Source of the DNA: Kudoa neothunni
Lineage: Eukaryota > Cnidaria
DNA: 64,000 bases
Direction of reading: 5' to 3'
NCBI GenBank assembly: GCA_964304625.1
Contig: OZ199840.1
Location: 3,348,001-3,412,000, forward strand
Below are positions 47,267 to 59,158 of the stretch, piece by piece (within the stretch, counting starts at the first letter, position 1; each line of letters starts with the position of its first letter). The notes beneath the pieces were generated by a model that saw only the letters and a list, made by a program, of their open reading frames with translations, did no database searches and was not told the DNA's origin. The translations under genes were made by a program, and so were the position numbers.

Positions 47267-49311
47267 GTCGAAATAAAAACTTATGTAATCAAGCTGTTGT
47301 TTATAAATCACAATATAGTTACAAAATAGAGAAAATAAAAAATATATTTTAGAAAAATCTATCATAGACTTTAAATTGAAATATACCGAATATTTGTTAG
47401 TTTATCCGTGAAGCACAAATAAATAATGACTCATTTGCCGTTATTTGAGTGATAGAAAACAGATCTGGTGCTATATTGTTACAAACAACAAAGTTTCCGA
47501 TGTTTAACACAGATAGATTAACGATAAAAAAATTAGTCAACAATTTTTTTGCAAGTTGTATATTTTTAAAATCAAATTTACTTCAAATCAAATCTCAAGA
47601 GGTAACAATGCGAAACGTTAAGCATTTAAGGAGATGTAACTTAGAGTTAGTCGAAAGAAACAACACAAAGAGAGAGGCTTTTAATCCGATCAATATAACC
47701 AATAAAATGCTTAATATATTTTTTTGAATGTGGCACAATGATGTAGCAGGTGGTTACAAACAATCTCATAATCCCATCTGAAGCATTGCGAACTCGGGGT
47801 TATGCGCGTGAAAATTAAAAGCAAAAAAACCACACTAATTTTAAAACAAAACAAGCGATTATCTCCCAGCCCGTAATTAAACCAAGCTGATATTCGCTTT
47901 CGGGCGAAGAAAACAGCCTAACTATGCGCACTTCAAACATAAACCACTGGGAGACGATACATGAAATTGTTGGGAGTATTACGGAAGTATTTAAAGGATT
48001 AGGAACGAACTTGCTGTCAACATAGAGCGTGGGTAGTGTAGGATGGGTGTGTTCAAATGTTTAATTAGTCCCATTGGTAGAAACAAAAATTACCGGAATC
48101 TATCGTATAGGAGAATTTTTAATTGTGGACTGTTTAACGCACCAAATAATATGCATATGTGTCAACGTGAAGTTAACAGATAATCAACAACTAATTGCTG
48201 AGCATACCGAACATTAATAATTTTTTCAATTCATCACCAAGTAACGAGTCACCACCAGTCACCCATCAAGGGGATTGAATCGTTTGAACACATTAGAACC
48301 TGCCCAACATTAGTACAATTTTTAAATATCTCAACACCTACCAACCAATTTCAATAGGTTAGAGTAGTTAGGTAACATAATAACTAGTGGATTACATGGC
48401 CAATCTCACACATCACACCATTACCCAACATTGTATGTGATCACAATAGGATTGTTTGATTCTAGATTTTTTGTTGATAAAATATTCGATTAGTTAAACA
48501 AATCCCAAATAAATTTGATATGCAAATCAAATACACTTCAATAGTACAATAAACAAGGCTGGGTGTGTGCGCCCAACAACACAACCGTTGTTAAACACGT
48601 TGGAATGGGTTCATTCAAATTCCAATTGTTATTGGGTTGTGTATGTGTGGGAAATTTTTGGATTAAATTAGGATGAAAGCTCCGTCGATACACATATCTT
48701 TATTAGATGCTTTCACCAGATTAAACAATATTAAGATATAGTTATCAAAAGTGATTAATTGTGGTATTTTATTAATTAGGTAATTGGTCAATTGTTTAAA
48801 AACAGAAATTATTATTGATTCAAAATTAATTTATTTGTACCAGCAAAATTAACTCTACAAAAAATATCTCGGTTTGAGAATGTAATTAAGATCAATTGTG
48901 TAGATCATTAGGTGGATTTAAATGTAATCACACATATCAATGTATTTGTTTAATCCCTTTAGTTGTTGACCTCAAATCTCTTGGCTTAGATACTTGTCAG
49001 CTTAGTTCGTAATATTACACTTGCATCTGTGTCGCTATATTTTGATATATATCGAGCTGTAAGTGGGCTTTCTATGTTTTTTACACTCTAACACATATTC
49101 GGTTGATGTTTTGTATTCGACTGTGTTTTATTCATCTTATTTAACAGGTTCCAGCCTATGTGGTTGGAACCTGATGAGTTTAGTTGTTAGGGTCTATTCT
49201 CCCACCGAATCTGTATCTATTAACTTTATTCTATACATTTAGAGTGTATATCAACCCAACGTGGCAATTTTTTGAAATTTATATTGAAAATTTTGATCAT
49301 AGTCCAGAATA
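47267..49311. other. Region without a supported gene
   Basis: The plus frame 47449-47727 has no recognisable domain. From about 47900 to 48660 base composition is less AT-rich, with many CCAAC/GGTTG words, but no ORF or RNA is supported. A 9-bp perfect hairpin lies at 49145-49173. Confidence 0.4.
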
Positions 49312-49518
49312 ATGATGGTATCCAACCAATATATATTGTGCCCCTATTGCAATGAGACTCCAATCCCATTGAACAGTTTCAACGATAACAACCCTTGTAA
49401 TAGATGCATGCATGAACATATGGAGTTGTATGCGTTGAAAGATATTGAAAAACAGGCTATCCTTGGAATGTTGCTGTTGAGGGAACTTTGCTGGAATGAA
49501 ACTACGGAAGATTTATAA
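49312..49518 (+). CDS. Small protein or last exon with two CxxC pairs
   Basis: A 68-residue frame, MMVSNQYILCPYCNE then NPCNRCMHEHMELY, ending LLRELCWNETTEDL. It has two CxxC pairs 20 residues apart, as in a small zinc ribbon, then a helical, Leu-rich end. Codon use is less AT-driven than chance frames nearby. A CAG just before the first ATG could be a splice acceptor, so it may be the last exon of a longer gene. The family is not recognised. Confidence 0.4.
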   Translation: MMVSNQYILCPYCNETPIPLNSFNDNNPCNRCMHEHMELYALKDIEKQAILGMLLLRELCWNETTEDL

Positions 49519-50509
49519 TTTGAGCGTCAAAATTTATTATCACGACTTGAATTTTTTATTTGAGTCGATTTTCATTCATATTTAGTAAATTTTTATTCGA
49601 TTTCTATTTCTTTTTTTCTTCGGCGTCCTTTTAAAGATTATTTAATTATATTTTCTATTTTTCTCAAACAATAGGAAGATATTTTTGATTTTTTGTAATT
49701 CGCATTGAGGTTGTAGAAATATAATTATGCAGCAATCTCTGCGGGCTTCGCCATTTCTTTCGTCTAGAGTATTTTCTTATCAAACTAAAATAGATTATAT
49801 AGTTATTCACTTAAATATTTAATTTAAAATGGTCTTTTGATAATTATTGCATATTTTTTAGGTACGTGGAAGTTTTTACTAGTGTAAAATCGTTCGGATG
49901 CGGTAACATATGTCGAACGAGTTGGTCAATGTGTGACTTATGACTCGTTAATCCCCCTGCGCGCGACTGGCAATTGCTATTGAATTAATAAAGTGCCAAT
50001 TTATTAATTCTGTAAACTTTGAACCAGATGTAAATGTTGCATTATTTAGATTAATAATGTGAAAGCATCTATAGAGAAATAGTAATTATGGGGAAATTTA
50101 ATTTATTTTTATATTTTAATATTATATTTGATATTGAACTAAAATCATGACGCTTATTACTAACCAGCTTGGGATAATTTCATTATTTAATTTACTTCGC
50201 ATTTTTAAAGCTTTTTAGATTTATCTAGATAAACATCTTAACTTACAATTTGGGATCGCAGTTTTCGACGTTTATTCTTAAAGAATTTTCCTACTAACAA
50301 CGAAACTAATTTTTGGTGGTTCAGCGTCACGCTTGTGAGCAATCGAACTCTTTAAATTAAAAAAAATTGGAATAAAATCCCATACAAAATTTTTCTCATC
50401 GAATAGCGATGGCAGAAGAATGCTGAGAACAATAACAGAAACCAAATTGTTCTCAATTTCCCCATTTTTTCTATCTTTAGAAAAATAACTGGAAAAGAAA
50501 TGTCTTGAA
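49519..50509. other. AT-rich spacer
   Basis: No gene or repeat is supported. Confidence 0.5.
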
Positions 50510-51044
50510 ACTTTTTTAAAAATTCGACGACTAAAATCGGCTATACACTTGGTGAGTTTAGGGGCAATTTGACCCCAGACTGTTATTGCATCAATAAATG
50601 CAATAAATACAATAAATAATTATGTAATCATCGTATGTTAAATTAAATAGAACAATTTTTACTAAAAATATTAAATTTATTTATATCGCCGTTCGGATAT
50701 AATTTAGGCCTTAAACAATATCCTTCTGACAAAACACATACAAATCATCATCATTATCATCAGAACTCGACGTTCGATAAATAAAATAAGTGAAGAAATA
50801 TTTCGTTGGAATATCTCTCATAGTCTTGCTCATACTTTTGCTAGCATGATTCGGTTAAATTCGAATGTACGACGCGGTAAAACGGATGCATCCGTGTCAT
50901 CGCGTATGATCTTGTGTACATGTATACCTTATTTTGTCAGAATTCTACCAAACTTGATTATTCGTTTCTTTAAACATTTTATTATCATTTTATGTTGTAA
51001 AAACTGTGGGATCAAATTGACCCCAAAAACGCTCCGAAAGTTAA
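50510..51044 (-). mobile_element. piggyBac-like deletion derivative or MITE
   Basis: The palindrome-like GGGGCAATTTGACCCC at 50561-50576 recurs as GGGATCAAATTGACCCC at 51008-51024, next to TTAA at 51041. Between them the minus strand has an acidic patch SSSDDNDDDLY (about 50730-50770), as in piggyBac N-termini. The plus-strand 68-residue frame at 50846-51052 looks incidental. The left border is uncertain. Confidence 0.4.
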
Positions 51045-51974
51045 GGATGTAAGAATAGATATTATCTTGAAATTTCTAAAATTTTAAAAGATTCACCAGA
51101 ATCTCTTAAAACGTTCGTTTGGTCAACTAAATGTCAATTTTACTAATTAAACTATCATTACATAATTGAACATTTAAATTCTAATAATACGAAAGACTCA
51201 TCTTAATATTAGTTTAGTTAATTAGTTAATATTCGGTAACCACGTGATTAAGTGGTATCTGATATACATAACAAACCACCTAATTTTTAATTATTTGTGA
51301 TATGCAGACAATGATTACATTTTTAAATATTTTTAAACAATTACATAAATTCACACATATATAACAAATGTGCGTAGGTCATACTTTAGGAAATTTAGGA
51401 TTTTAGTTCAATTCTTAGGAGAACATTAAAAGCACTTTATAACGTATACAGATGAGTTTTCTCAACATAAGGATTTTTTTCTTTATCTAAAGAACAAAAC
51501 TAAATACCATTAGATGATATATTTTAACATTTAAAAAAAGCCTTCTAAAAGTTTTTAGTATTTCTATAGTTATTAGCATTAAACGTCAAAATTAATATTT
51601 AAAAAAAATATATAAACTAAAACGAAACGTAATAAATCATTGATTTATTTTAGTTATACTCATGACAACTTTCCTCCACAAAACGTTTTAATGTTCCTAA
51701 TTAATATTAAGTAAAAGCTCGCGCAACATATTTTGATTTTAATGAAGCTTATTTTCGGCGTATTTTAAACATAATATTTTTCTTATAATGTTTCAATCAA
51801 AATTTTGTTAAAATTATTTAGTTAAGTCAATATTTAATGCCAAAAAATTGCCAATGTATCGCATTTTTAAATATTTAATATCTCAACTTCAAATGGCATT
51901 CTGGGGATGAAAAATAAAATTATCAAAACCTATAAATGTTTGTAGAATCTAAAAATAGAAATTATTTGCATGCA
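51045..51974. other. AT-rich spacer
   Basis: No feature is supported. Confidence 0.5.
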
Positions 51975-52240
51975 GGACAATTTATTCTGTTGATGAAGAT
52001 GTATATGAGTGGATTGGATGGACACGAAACAAAAAGATTGTAGTAAGCGTCGCCACGATAATCATCAAGAGAAATCAATTAGCTAAAGAAAAAGGTTTAC
52101 CTTCATGTGCAATTCGTTAAGGGGTTCGTTGTTTTAAAAAAAGGTACAACATTAAAAAATCAAATTTTATTTACAATGTGGACGAAACTGCCTTATTCTA
52201 CTGATAACAACAAGAAGAATATTTTATGGATCGTTTAAAA
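51975..52240 (+). pseudogene. Tigger/pogo transposase relic
   Basis: Pieces of the plus strand read VDEDVYEWIGWTRNKK, then LAKEKGLP and a short CFKKRYNI block, then NFIYNVDETALFY. This last is the first catalytic Asp block of Tigger/pogo (DDE_1) transposases. It parallels the better preserved copy at 61182-62335 (VDTEVYNWIVNARNNKK and NVDETALFY). There are several breaks, no termini were found, and it is short and old. Confidence 0.65.
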
Positions 52241-53074
52241 ATTAATATATAGTTAACTAGTCTTTATAAACGCAATTTAATCATTATTAAGTGCAAATTT
52301 TTTCTGAAATAATTGTGTACGCAAGTAGATAGAATTGGTTCCTTACTTTATTTATTTTTAGTTCAAAAGTTAAAAATCTATCTATATATTATATTTAAAT
52401 CTAATTAGATATTAAAAATTTCAATATAACAATTTTTTCAAAATTGTGCAAGATCGGTCGCCTACTATCAACTATTTAAGAAATAAATATAAATTATAAT
52501 AAATTACGTCTACTTGGCTGGATACAATAGGAAATGATACTTTATGAGTACATCTTACAATTATACTTTTAAATATTGGAATTCGTACGTTAAAAACTAA
52601 ACTTCTCCAAATTAATTGTTCTCGAATATAATTGCAAATAATCTATTGAGAAAATAGTGCAGAGTCAAAGCTTCATTGTTTATTTTTCCGCAATGGCAAA
52701 TATCAAATATTGTCTAGGGTTTATCCCTCAATCTTAGTTTTTAAATGATTTTTATAAAAAGATTACGACAATTATTTAACTATTACTTAAACAATTAAAT
52801 CTCGAATTTGATAATTACCGAAAGGACGGTTAAATTTTCATATATTTTGGTGATTTATTTTAACACCCCAACCTCCAAAGAGTATCCTCAAAAATTATCA
52901 CCGTAACATATGTATAAAATGTATCAAATGCATTAATCATTCAATTATTATATTTTATTTGTTCACTAATAGATTGTTCAAATTACAACACCATACTACA
53001 TTATAAGATAATTATACTCTTGATTAGAATTTAAAAAAATTCACTCCTATAAGAAGAAAAAAGGTTAATTGTGC
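52241..53074. other. AT-rich spacer upstream of BUD23
   Basis: No gene is supported. Confidence 0.5.
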
Positions 53075-53084
53075 GCGCATGCGC
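53075..53084. promoter_or_regulatory. NRF1-type palindrome at the BUD23 promoter
   Basis: GCGCATGCGC, inside TGCGCGCATGCGCA, is an NRF1-type element 28 bases upstream of the BUD23 start codon. NRF1 sites are common at animal housekeeping and ribosome-biogenesis promoters. Its GC content stands out sharply here. Confidence 0.6.
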
Positions 53085-53112
53085 AGATAAGAAGGAAAAC
53101 CACGTTTTTGCA

Positions 53113-54522
53113 ATGCCTAACGTTCGACCAGAACTAATTGCTCCACCGGAAATTGTAATTTGGTGTTATTAATTGTTTCAGTGATTTTTGTCAAGTATTA
53201 TGGAATAGATGAAGCGAAAAAGTACACGAAAGAGTACAATAAATAATTACATTTTATTGTTGCTAAGATGGTTTTTTGTTTATTTAAAACATGGTATAGT
53301 TCAAGAATAAATTCTGAAGTCAAATTAACTGAAAGAGCAATCGAATTGCTAAACCTTCCAAATGATGCGACATCATCAAAACTCATATTAGATGTGGGGT
53401 AAATTGATCAACCAACAAAATAACAAATAAATAAATGAATGAATAAATAAATAAATAAATTGTTTCTGGTTTTATTTTTGTTAAATCTATACCCACATAT
53501 ACAATAGATGCGGATCATGTATAAGCGGTGAAGTATTGACCGAATCAGGATATGCCTGGCTTGGTGTGGATATCAGTTCAGCTATGTTAGGTGGGTAGGG
53601 GTTGGTTTTGTGTTAGGTATTCACATCTACTACTTTAGATGTGGCTAATGAAAAGGATGTAACAGGCGGCTTGGTGGAAACCGACATTGGAGATGGTTTG
53701 CCATTTAGGGAATCTGTTTTTGATGGGTGTATAAGGTAACCTCACAATCATCAATTGTATGTGGCTGTATTTTTTAATTGTAAAATTTTTCAAATTATAG
53801 TATATCAACACTCCAGTGGTTATGCTATGTTTCAGAAAGTGATCACAATCCTATTGGTAGAATTTATAAGTTCTTTTCTTCGCTGTTTAAAGTGCTGGTA
53901 ATTATCGTCTTTTTTTGGATTTGTATATGAGATTATTTTTAGAAAATGGGCTCAAGAGCTGTGTTTCAATTCAATCCAAACAATCCCGATCAAGTTGAAA
54001 CTTTAATTTTGAGATATGGTTGAAATTTTAAATTCAGGTTGAACTACTAACCAAATATGCACTAAAGGCAGGATTTACTGGTGGTGTTGTAGTTGATTAT
54101 CCGAACAGTACTAAAGCCAAAAAGTACCGAATTCTTGCCGGAGTGGAGTGGATTTTTTGGTTTAAATTCATCTTTAGAATATTTTTGTGCCTCAGCGCTG
54201 GATATCAAATAGCATCTCTACCCAGCGCACTAGACGGACATATTGAGGATGATACTGCCGAGAATATTTCATCCAAGTGATTCATGTGCATGCTATTGTT
54301 GTAATGTATTCGTTGAAGTGTGCAGAAAAATGTTGGAAAAGCCAGTTTGAGAAAACCCCCTAAAAAATCTCGTCAATGGATTATCGAAAAGAAAAGTAGA
54401 CTCACCAACAAAGGAGTAGAGTATGTTTGTTGTGGTTCTTTATAAATGTTGATGATTTATGTCTCCACAGAACTAGACACCACAGTAAATACACTGGAAG
54501 AAAAAGGAAACCCAAATTCTAG
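53113..54522 (+). CDS. BUD23: 18S rRNA (guanine-N7)-methyltransferase BUD23, 11 exons
   Basis: This SAM-dependent enzyme works with TRM112 to methylate one guanine of 18S rRNA at N7 and helps small-subunit maturation in the nucleus. The exons are 53113-53154, 53196-53233, 53300-53398, 53508-53590, 53639-53735, 53801-53897, 53943-53993, 54038-54123, 54178-54276, 54319-54420 and 54471-54522. They splice without a gap to 281 residues, the same length as the human protein. Seen: [10 protein letters not shown] at the N-terminus, SAM motif I LDVGCGSCISG (about 56-66), [29 protein letters not shown], and the basic end [11 protein letters not shown]. Introns are 41-109 nt, all GT-AG. All key motifs are intact. 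It is a host housekeeping gene. Confidence 0.96.
53426..53461. repeat. AAAT-type microsatellite in BUD23 intron 3
   Basis: Imperfect AAAT/AATG tandem units within intron 53399-53507; they explain why that intron is the longest of the gene. Confidence 0.8.
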
Positions 54523-56299
54523 AACCACCGATTGAACCACCGATTGTCTCGTTCCATAGATTTTATCGATGTAATTGGAATTAAACACTATTTAATTTCA
54601 TATTTTGTAAACTAATCATATATAAATATTACTCTGAGTAAATATTGATAATTATTTCCATTTGCTGTCTCAATACGTTCATAAATATTAATTCATTTGG
54701 AGAGTTTCCATCAATTATGGGAGGTTTGTGATAAAAACTTGTACTGCGAATTTGAATGGGTTAATTTAGACGATAATGGATAATTTGTTGATTTTTTTAT
54801 TTTTCGTCCTCTTAAGTATAGAGTTTCATGTCCTGAAATTTTTTTTGATTGGGCGAGAATCAGACGTTTTTAATACTAAAGTGAATAACTTTTTGTAATA
54901 AACTTGAATGGTCTTTAAGTTTTAGTGCCATGCTTTTAAACAATTTTTCAACTATTTATAAGATGTTCTGCATTGGCAATTAAATTGATTATGGAACATT
55001 AGTTGGCTTCAAAACGAGTCCCATAATGCACTAATATCGGCTATTTAAAATTAAGAAAGGAATTTAATGGTACAAAATTAAAATAAACATGTTTTATCTG
55101 AATAAATATAATTTTCAAAATTAGAACCATTTTAAAAGAAGAAATCATAAGTAAAATCGATCCGAAAGGACAGAAACAGCGGTTGCATGATTGTATAAAA
55201 TCGGAATCAACAAATTAACAATAAACGGGTTAAAATAAATAAAGGTGTACTGGCTCTAGTTTGTAACTCACCATAATTTTTAAGGCATATATAAAAGGCA
55301 TAGTTTAAATTAACCCTTAATATCTGATTTATACGTTCTTTTTTCAGACCTAATGTGTTATTTGAAAACTAGATTTGTTGCGTTATTTCTGTTATGTAAT
55401 TTTAATTTTTACTGTATTTCTCTGTTTTAAAAAATGTTTTCCTTTAAATTTAATAACATGCGAAGTAGGTTTTCATACTTAGAAAGTTAAGTAAAACAAA
55501 CAAATTCCACTATATTTAAACTGCTTCAATGATACTCTTTATAAATCATTAAAATTAAAAGTTTATAGAGGTACCACTTACATCCTTCTAGCAACAAGCT
55601 TATAGTAACGAAAAGTAAATATTAAAATCTACAATTATAAGAGAAAAATAAATTTTCTCAGCACATGTGTGTTTTCCTTAAAACCGAAACATATTTTTGT
55701 CTCTATAGGCACAGAAATCATTAAAATTAGTCGATAATAATTTTTTGAAATGATAGATTTTTTTTTAAATACAGAAATTATGTGATTGACATACTATTAT
55801 AAGTTACGATTAAAATAATCGAATTTACATTTAATAAATTTTTATTTTATCTGAAATTATGGAAAGTTAATATTACTCATTAAGTAGATACGCAATATTT
55901 AAACAATAACTCTGATTGAATTATTTCATAATTACTTTAAACATGACATTCAATATATTATATCATACTTTAACAAGAGGTCTAAGTTATAAATATGAAT
56001 ATAATCAAGTTAATCAAATTAATTACATTTATGATATTTCAGACTACAACAAATTTTTTGTGACTTGAATATCACCAACGAATAGAAGTAATTGTCTTAA
56101 AATTTATTACGAAGTAGTTCAATTCCAAAATATAATTTGGATAACATAAAATGATTTTTTAGAGTAAAGATCACCTCAAAAAACTTATCAAAAATATTTA
56201 TCTTAAGGCTCCAACTCCTAATTGATTGGAGTTTTTTTATAACTTTCAAGGTATTTTAAGACCGATTAATCTATATTATTATCGTTGATTTTCTCACTG
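54523..56299. other. AT-rich intergenic region
   Basis: No gene is supported downstream of BUD23. Confidence 0.5.
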
Positions 56300-56410
56300 A
56301 ATTCCCAGGCTTTGTTTCGTTTGGTGATGCCGTTTCAAATTATATTCCCGTAATACAGCAACTGATTCAAGACAGCGAAAAGACATCATATTTTTGAGTA
56401 TAATTATCAC
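56300..56410 (-). pseudogene. hAT/ZBED-type BED finger scrap
   Basis: The minus strand reads CLESVAVLREYNLKRHHQTK, resembling the BED-type finger end (xxESVAVxKEYNLxRHxxTK) of hAT-derived ZBED/FAM200-type proteins. The first cysteine of the finger is not in place and no DDE core follows. A very short old fragment. Confidence 0.5.
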
Positions 56411-56949
56411 TAAAATTAGGGTTTTCGCCAATAACTCTACGCTAGTACGCTATTGGGAAGACACATATGTATAGTTGTGCAAAATTGTGCTGTCATAAAA
56501 CGACAATTAATAAGACAAAATTAAGACGATAAATAAAAATCCATTTCTACATTAAGCTGATGATGTTTATGCACCTCTGCTATAAACATTTATGTTTAAA
56601 AATTTAAGGATATCTAGAAAATGACACAAATTACATCGACTATATATCTTTTTAAATACAGTAATAAATAATTTTTTCTTGAATATATCGTTTGTAATGA
56701 ATGTTATGGGAATAATTCTTATCGTGTTAGATTTCTAATTTAGATATGAGCATCGCAGGCTCACGGTTTTTAATATTTAGTTATTTCTAGAATCTTTTTG
56801 TTTTAAATTAAATCGCACGTACCAGATCTTACCTGATCACTATTACATATAATCATAGATAGGGTTTATGTTTGCGCAATTTTTCAGCCTTATAAACCCA
56901 TCCGCAGGTCGCACAAAAATTATTCGGGGCCGCACTTTTCCCACCAATG

Positions 56950-57490
56950 GGTTAAAAGAAAAACCCTTTTAGGTTTGTTGTGGTAGTCTTCATGACTAGA
57001 CCTCTTTCTGTGACCCATTCTTTGACAATGGTGGCATTTAGACGAACGGTATGGGCAGTTTTGTCTTGTAGGAAAGTTGCAGTTGGTTTAATAACCAAAT
57101 GCCTATCGCCAACATTAATTACATCTTGTAATTGCGGGCTGCGTTGCTCTATGAAGGGTGGCTTGTACTCTCGGATGGGGAGTATTCAGTATAATCGTAT
57201 CACGTATGAGCCGTGGTGGATAGGATTGTTCCGGCTTCATTTTACAACTGGGGAATTTAACCATAAGTGAGGCTTCATGATTTCGCGAAGCCAAATATTC
57301 TCCAACTTTTGAAACATTGTCATCAAAAGTACAGTTTGTCTATCATTATTTGAGAAAAGCTTCTCGTACAGTTGGTAACATTCTGGGCCAATCCGTGAGA
57401 AGAATAAAGTTTTCCAGTTCTCCGTTTCAGCGTTAAAGGGTTGGAAACTGTGAGACCGTTTTGTATTGTTGACCCCCAACCAGACCACTA
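56950..57490 (-). mobile_element. Possible Ty3/gypsy-like LTR element fragment
   Basis: On the minus strand a gag-like stretch (about 57237-57488) is followed by a less clear coding trace to about 56950 that could be a protease-adjacent part. It is broken, without LTRs, and short. Family assignment is by general resemblance only. Alternative: an unrelated old coding relic. Confidence 0.3.
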
Positions 57491-58459
57491 AGAAATTTGA
57501 AATATTTGTTGTTGTTGATGGGGTGTGTCGCTTATTTTTTTGTTATCCATTATCCTGTCAGCACGCCAATTGTTATATTTCTTAATTTACGCGAGATAAG
57601 ACACATTAACATTTAAGGTGACAATCGTGTAACGCCTAGCGTGCACAAACAGAAATTCTTAGAGGGACCATTTTGAGGATTTAATAACCACTTAGTTTTT
57701 ATTCGAGTAAGTGATGCGAAAATAATGTGAGAACATCGCAATAACAACATAACACTAAAATCGATAAGCGTGATAAAAATATATGTCCCCTGTTAAGATG
57801 AACAAGCTGTTGTTAATTCTTTATAGGGATTTATTCTCATTGTATACAATATCGCTCCCAATCAAGTACAGTATTTGCAGAGCAAACATTTAGTTGCTCA
57901 CTGATAGTTTTTCGTGACTGTCTATCACTGACGAAATGCATGCAGATAAATATTTATCATATTAATAATAACAATAAATATTGTTGACTCTTAAAATATA
58001 ACATTTCGGCACTCCTAACCTAGAAAAGTGTGGATCCTGCATAATCCATATAAAATTTGTTAAGTCAAATTATGAAAAAATGCATGAATTATTGCGATAA
58101 TATATTTTTCATCATTGTCATTCTATTAGAAACAGGTGGTTTTCCCTGGATAAACTTTTCTAGAGGAAAAACAAGGGACGAAAATTGAACTTCGCGAATT
58201 CCCATAGCTGTTCAAAAAACATTTTTCCAATAGCACTCTACATGGCTAGCATAAGCTCCGATTGTGAGTTCTTTAAAATAACCGAAATTTTTACAAGTTA
58301 ATAATAATAGGTTTTTTATCATTAATGTATTTTTTATTTTCAAATACCTAATATTCGCCTCGTCTGAGTGAGGAATTGAAGAGATATTTTAGGGACTCAT
58401 TTTGGCGGATTAAAAGCTGTGTAATGTTTTAATCCGATTAATCCGAACCAGACACTGCC
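57491..58459. other. AT-rich spacer
   Basis: No gene or repeat is supported. Confidence 0.5.
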
Positions 58460-59123
58460 ATGAGTGCTGTAACGACCTTAATATTTGTAATAAATTAACA
58501 TTTGTTTAATAAAATTTTAGAAGGAAAAAAAATCTCTAGAACCATACTGTCGTTACCATTTGATATTAACTGCACATTTGAAACCGGGAAGCGGTTGTTC
58601 CCGATGTTCCTCGATGAAAATACCTAAGCCGAGTTTTAGACCTATTATATTAAGTCGGGTAAACTTTTTTATTTTTTTTCCTTAGATTCTAAATTAATTT
58701 AGATCTATCCAACAACATATTTTCGAGGCACTGGCGTAGGGAGTAATTTGGGAAATGTCCCTAGGTGGTGTTGGGTTTCAGTTTCTATACTTGTGGTTGT
58801 CCTTGTGATTTGTGTTGCACTATGTAACATTTATTGCTGTAAAAAAAATAGATCATACCCCGAATATTCACAACAAAGTGGTATCAATAATTTATTTATT
58901 TAATTAATTAAATATATTATATTAATAATTATTATTTTTTAAGACTCAAATCCTAATGATCTGCAAATATCACCACAACAATTAAATGAATTTGAATTGA
59001 GGCCGTATTTATGGTGATATATTAGACAAACCACAACCTCCACCCTATTCTGATCAAGACGAAGAACTTCAGTATCCGATTGAACTAAATGATATAAATA
59101 AATTCAATCAGAACGATAACTAA
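58460..59123 (+). CDS. Small single-pass membrane protein with PPPY tail
   Basis: Four exons, 58460-58486, 58521-58658, 58703-58880 and 58944-59123, join in phase through GT-AG introns of 34, 44 and 63 nt, giving about 175 residues. It starts MSAVTTLIF and has a Cys-containing N-part (CRYHLILTAHLKPGSGCSRC). A membrane helix follows (WVSVSILVVVLVICVALCNI) with CC just after it, then a Gln/Asp-rich tail with KPQPPPYSDQDEE. PPxY is the usual ligand of WW domains, for example in NEDD4-type ubiquitin ligases. No N-terminal signal peptide is evident. One frame shift near 59000 in the last exon may be sequencing error or decay. The layout recalls WBP1/Shisa-like adaptors, but no family is assigned. 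Confidence 0.5.
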
Positions 59124-59158
59124 CCTCCAATATATAACTTTTATTATTTTTTATTTGA

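Noticed and set aside
47449-47727. 92-residue plus-strand frame
   Set aside because: No domain, no splice or promoter support; composition not distinct from chance.
48673-48741. Short plus frame MKAPSIHISLLDAFTRLNN
   Set aside because: Protein-like, but only 22 codons, no donor site in frame and no second exon that joins it.
49145-49173. 9-bp hairpin CAGGTTCCA/TGGAACCTG, considered as part of a small RNA
   Set aside because: No matching C/D, H/ACA or snRNA landmarks around it.
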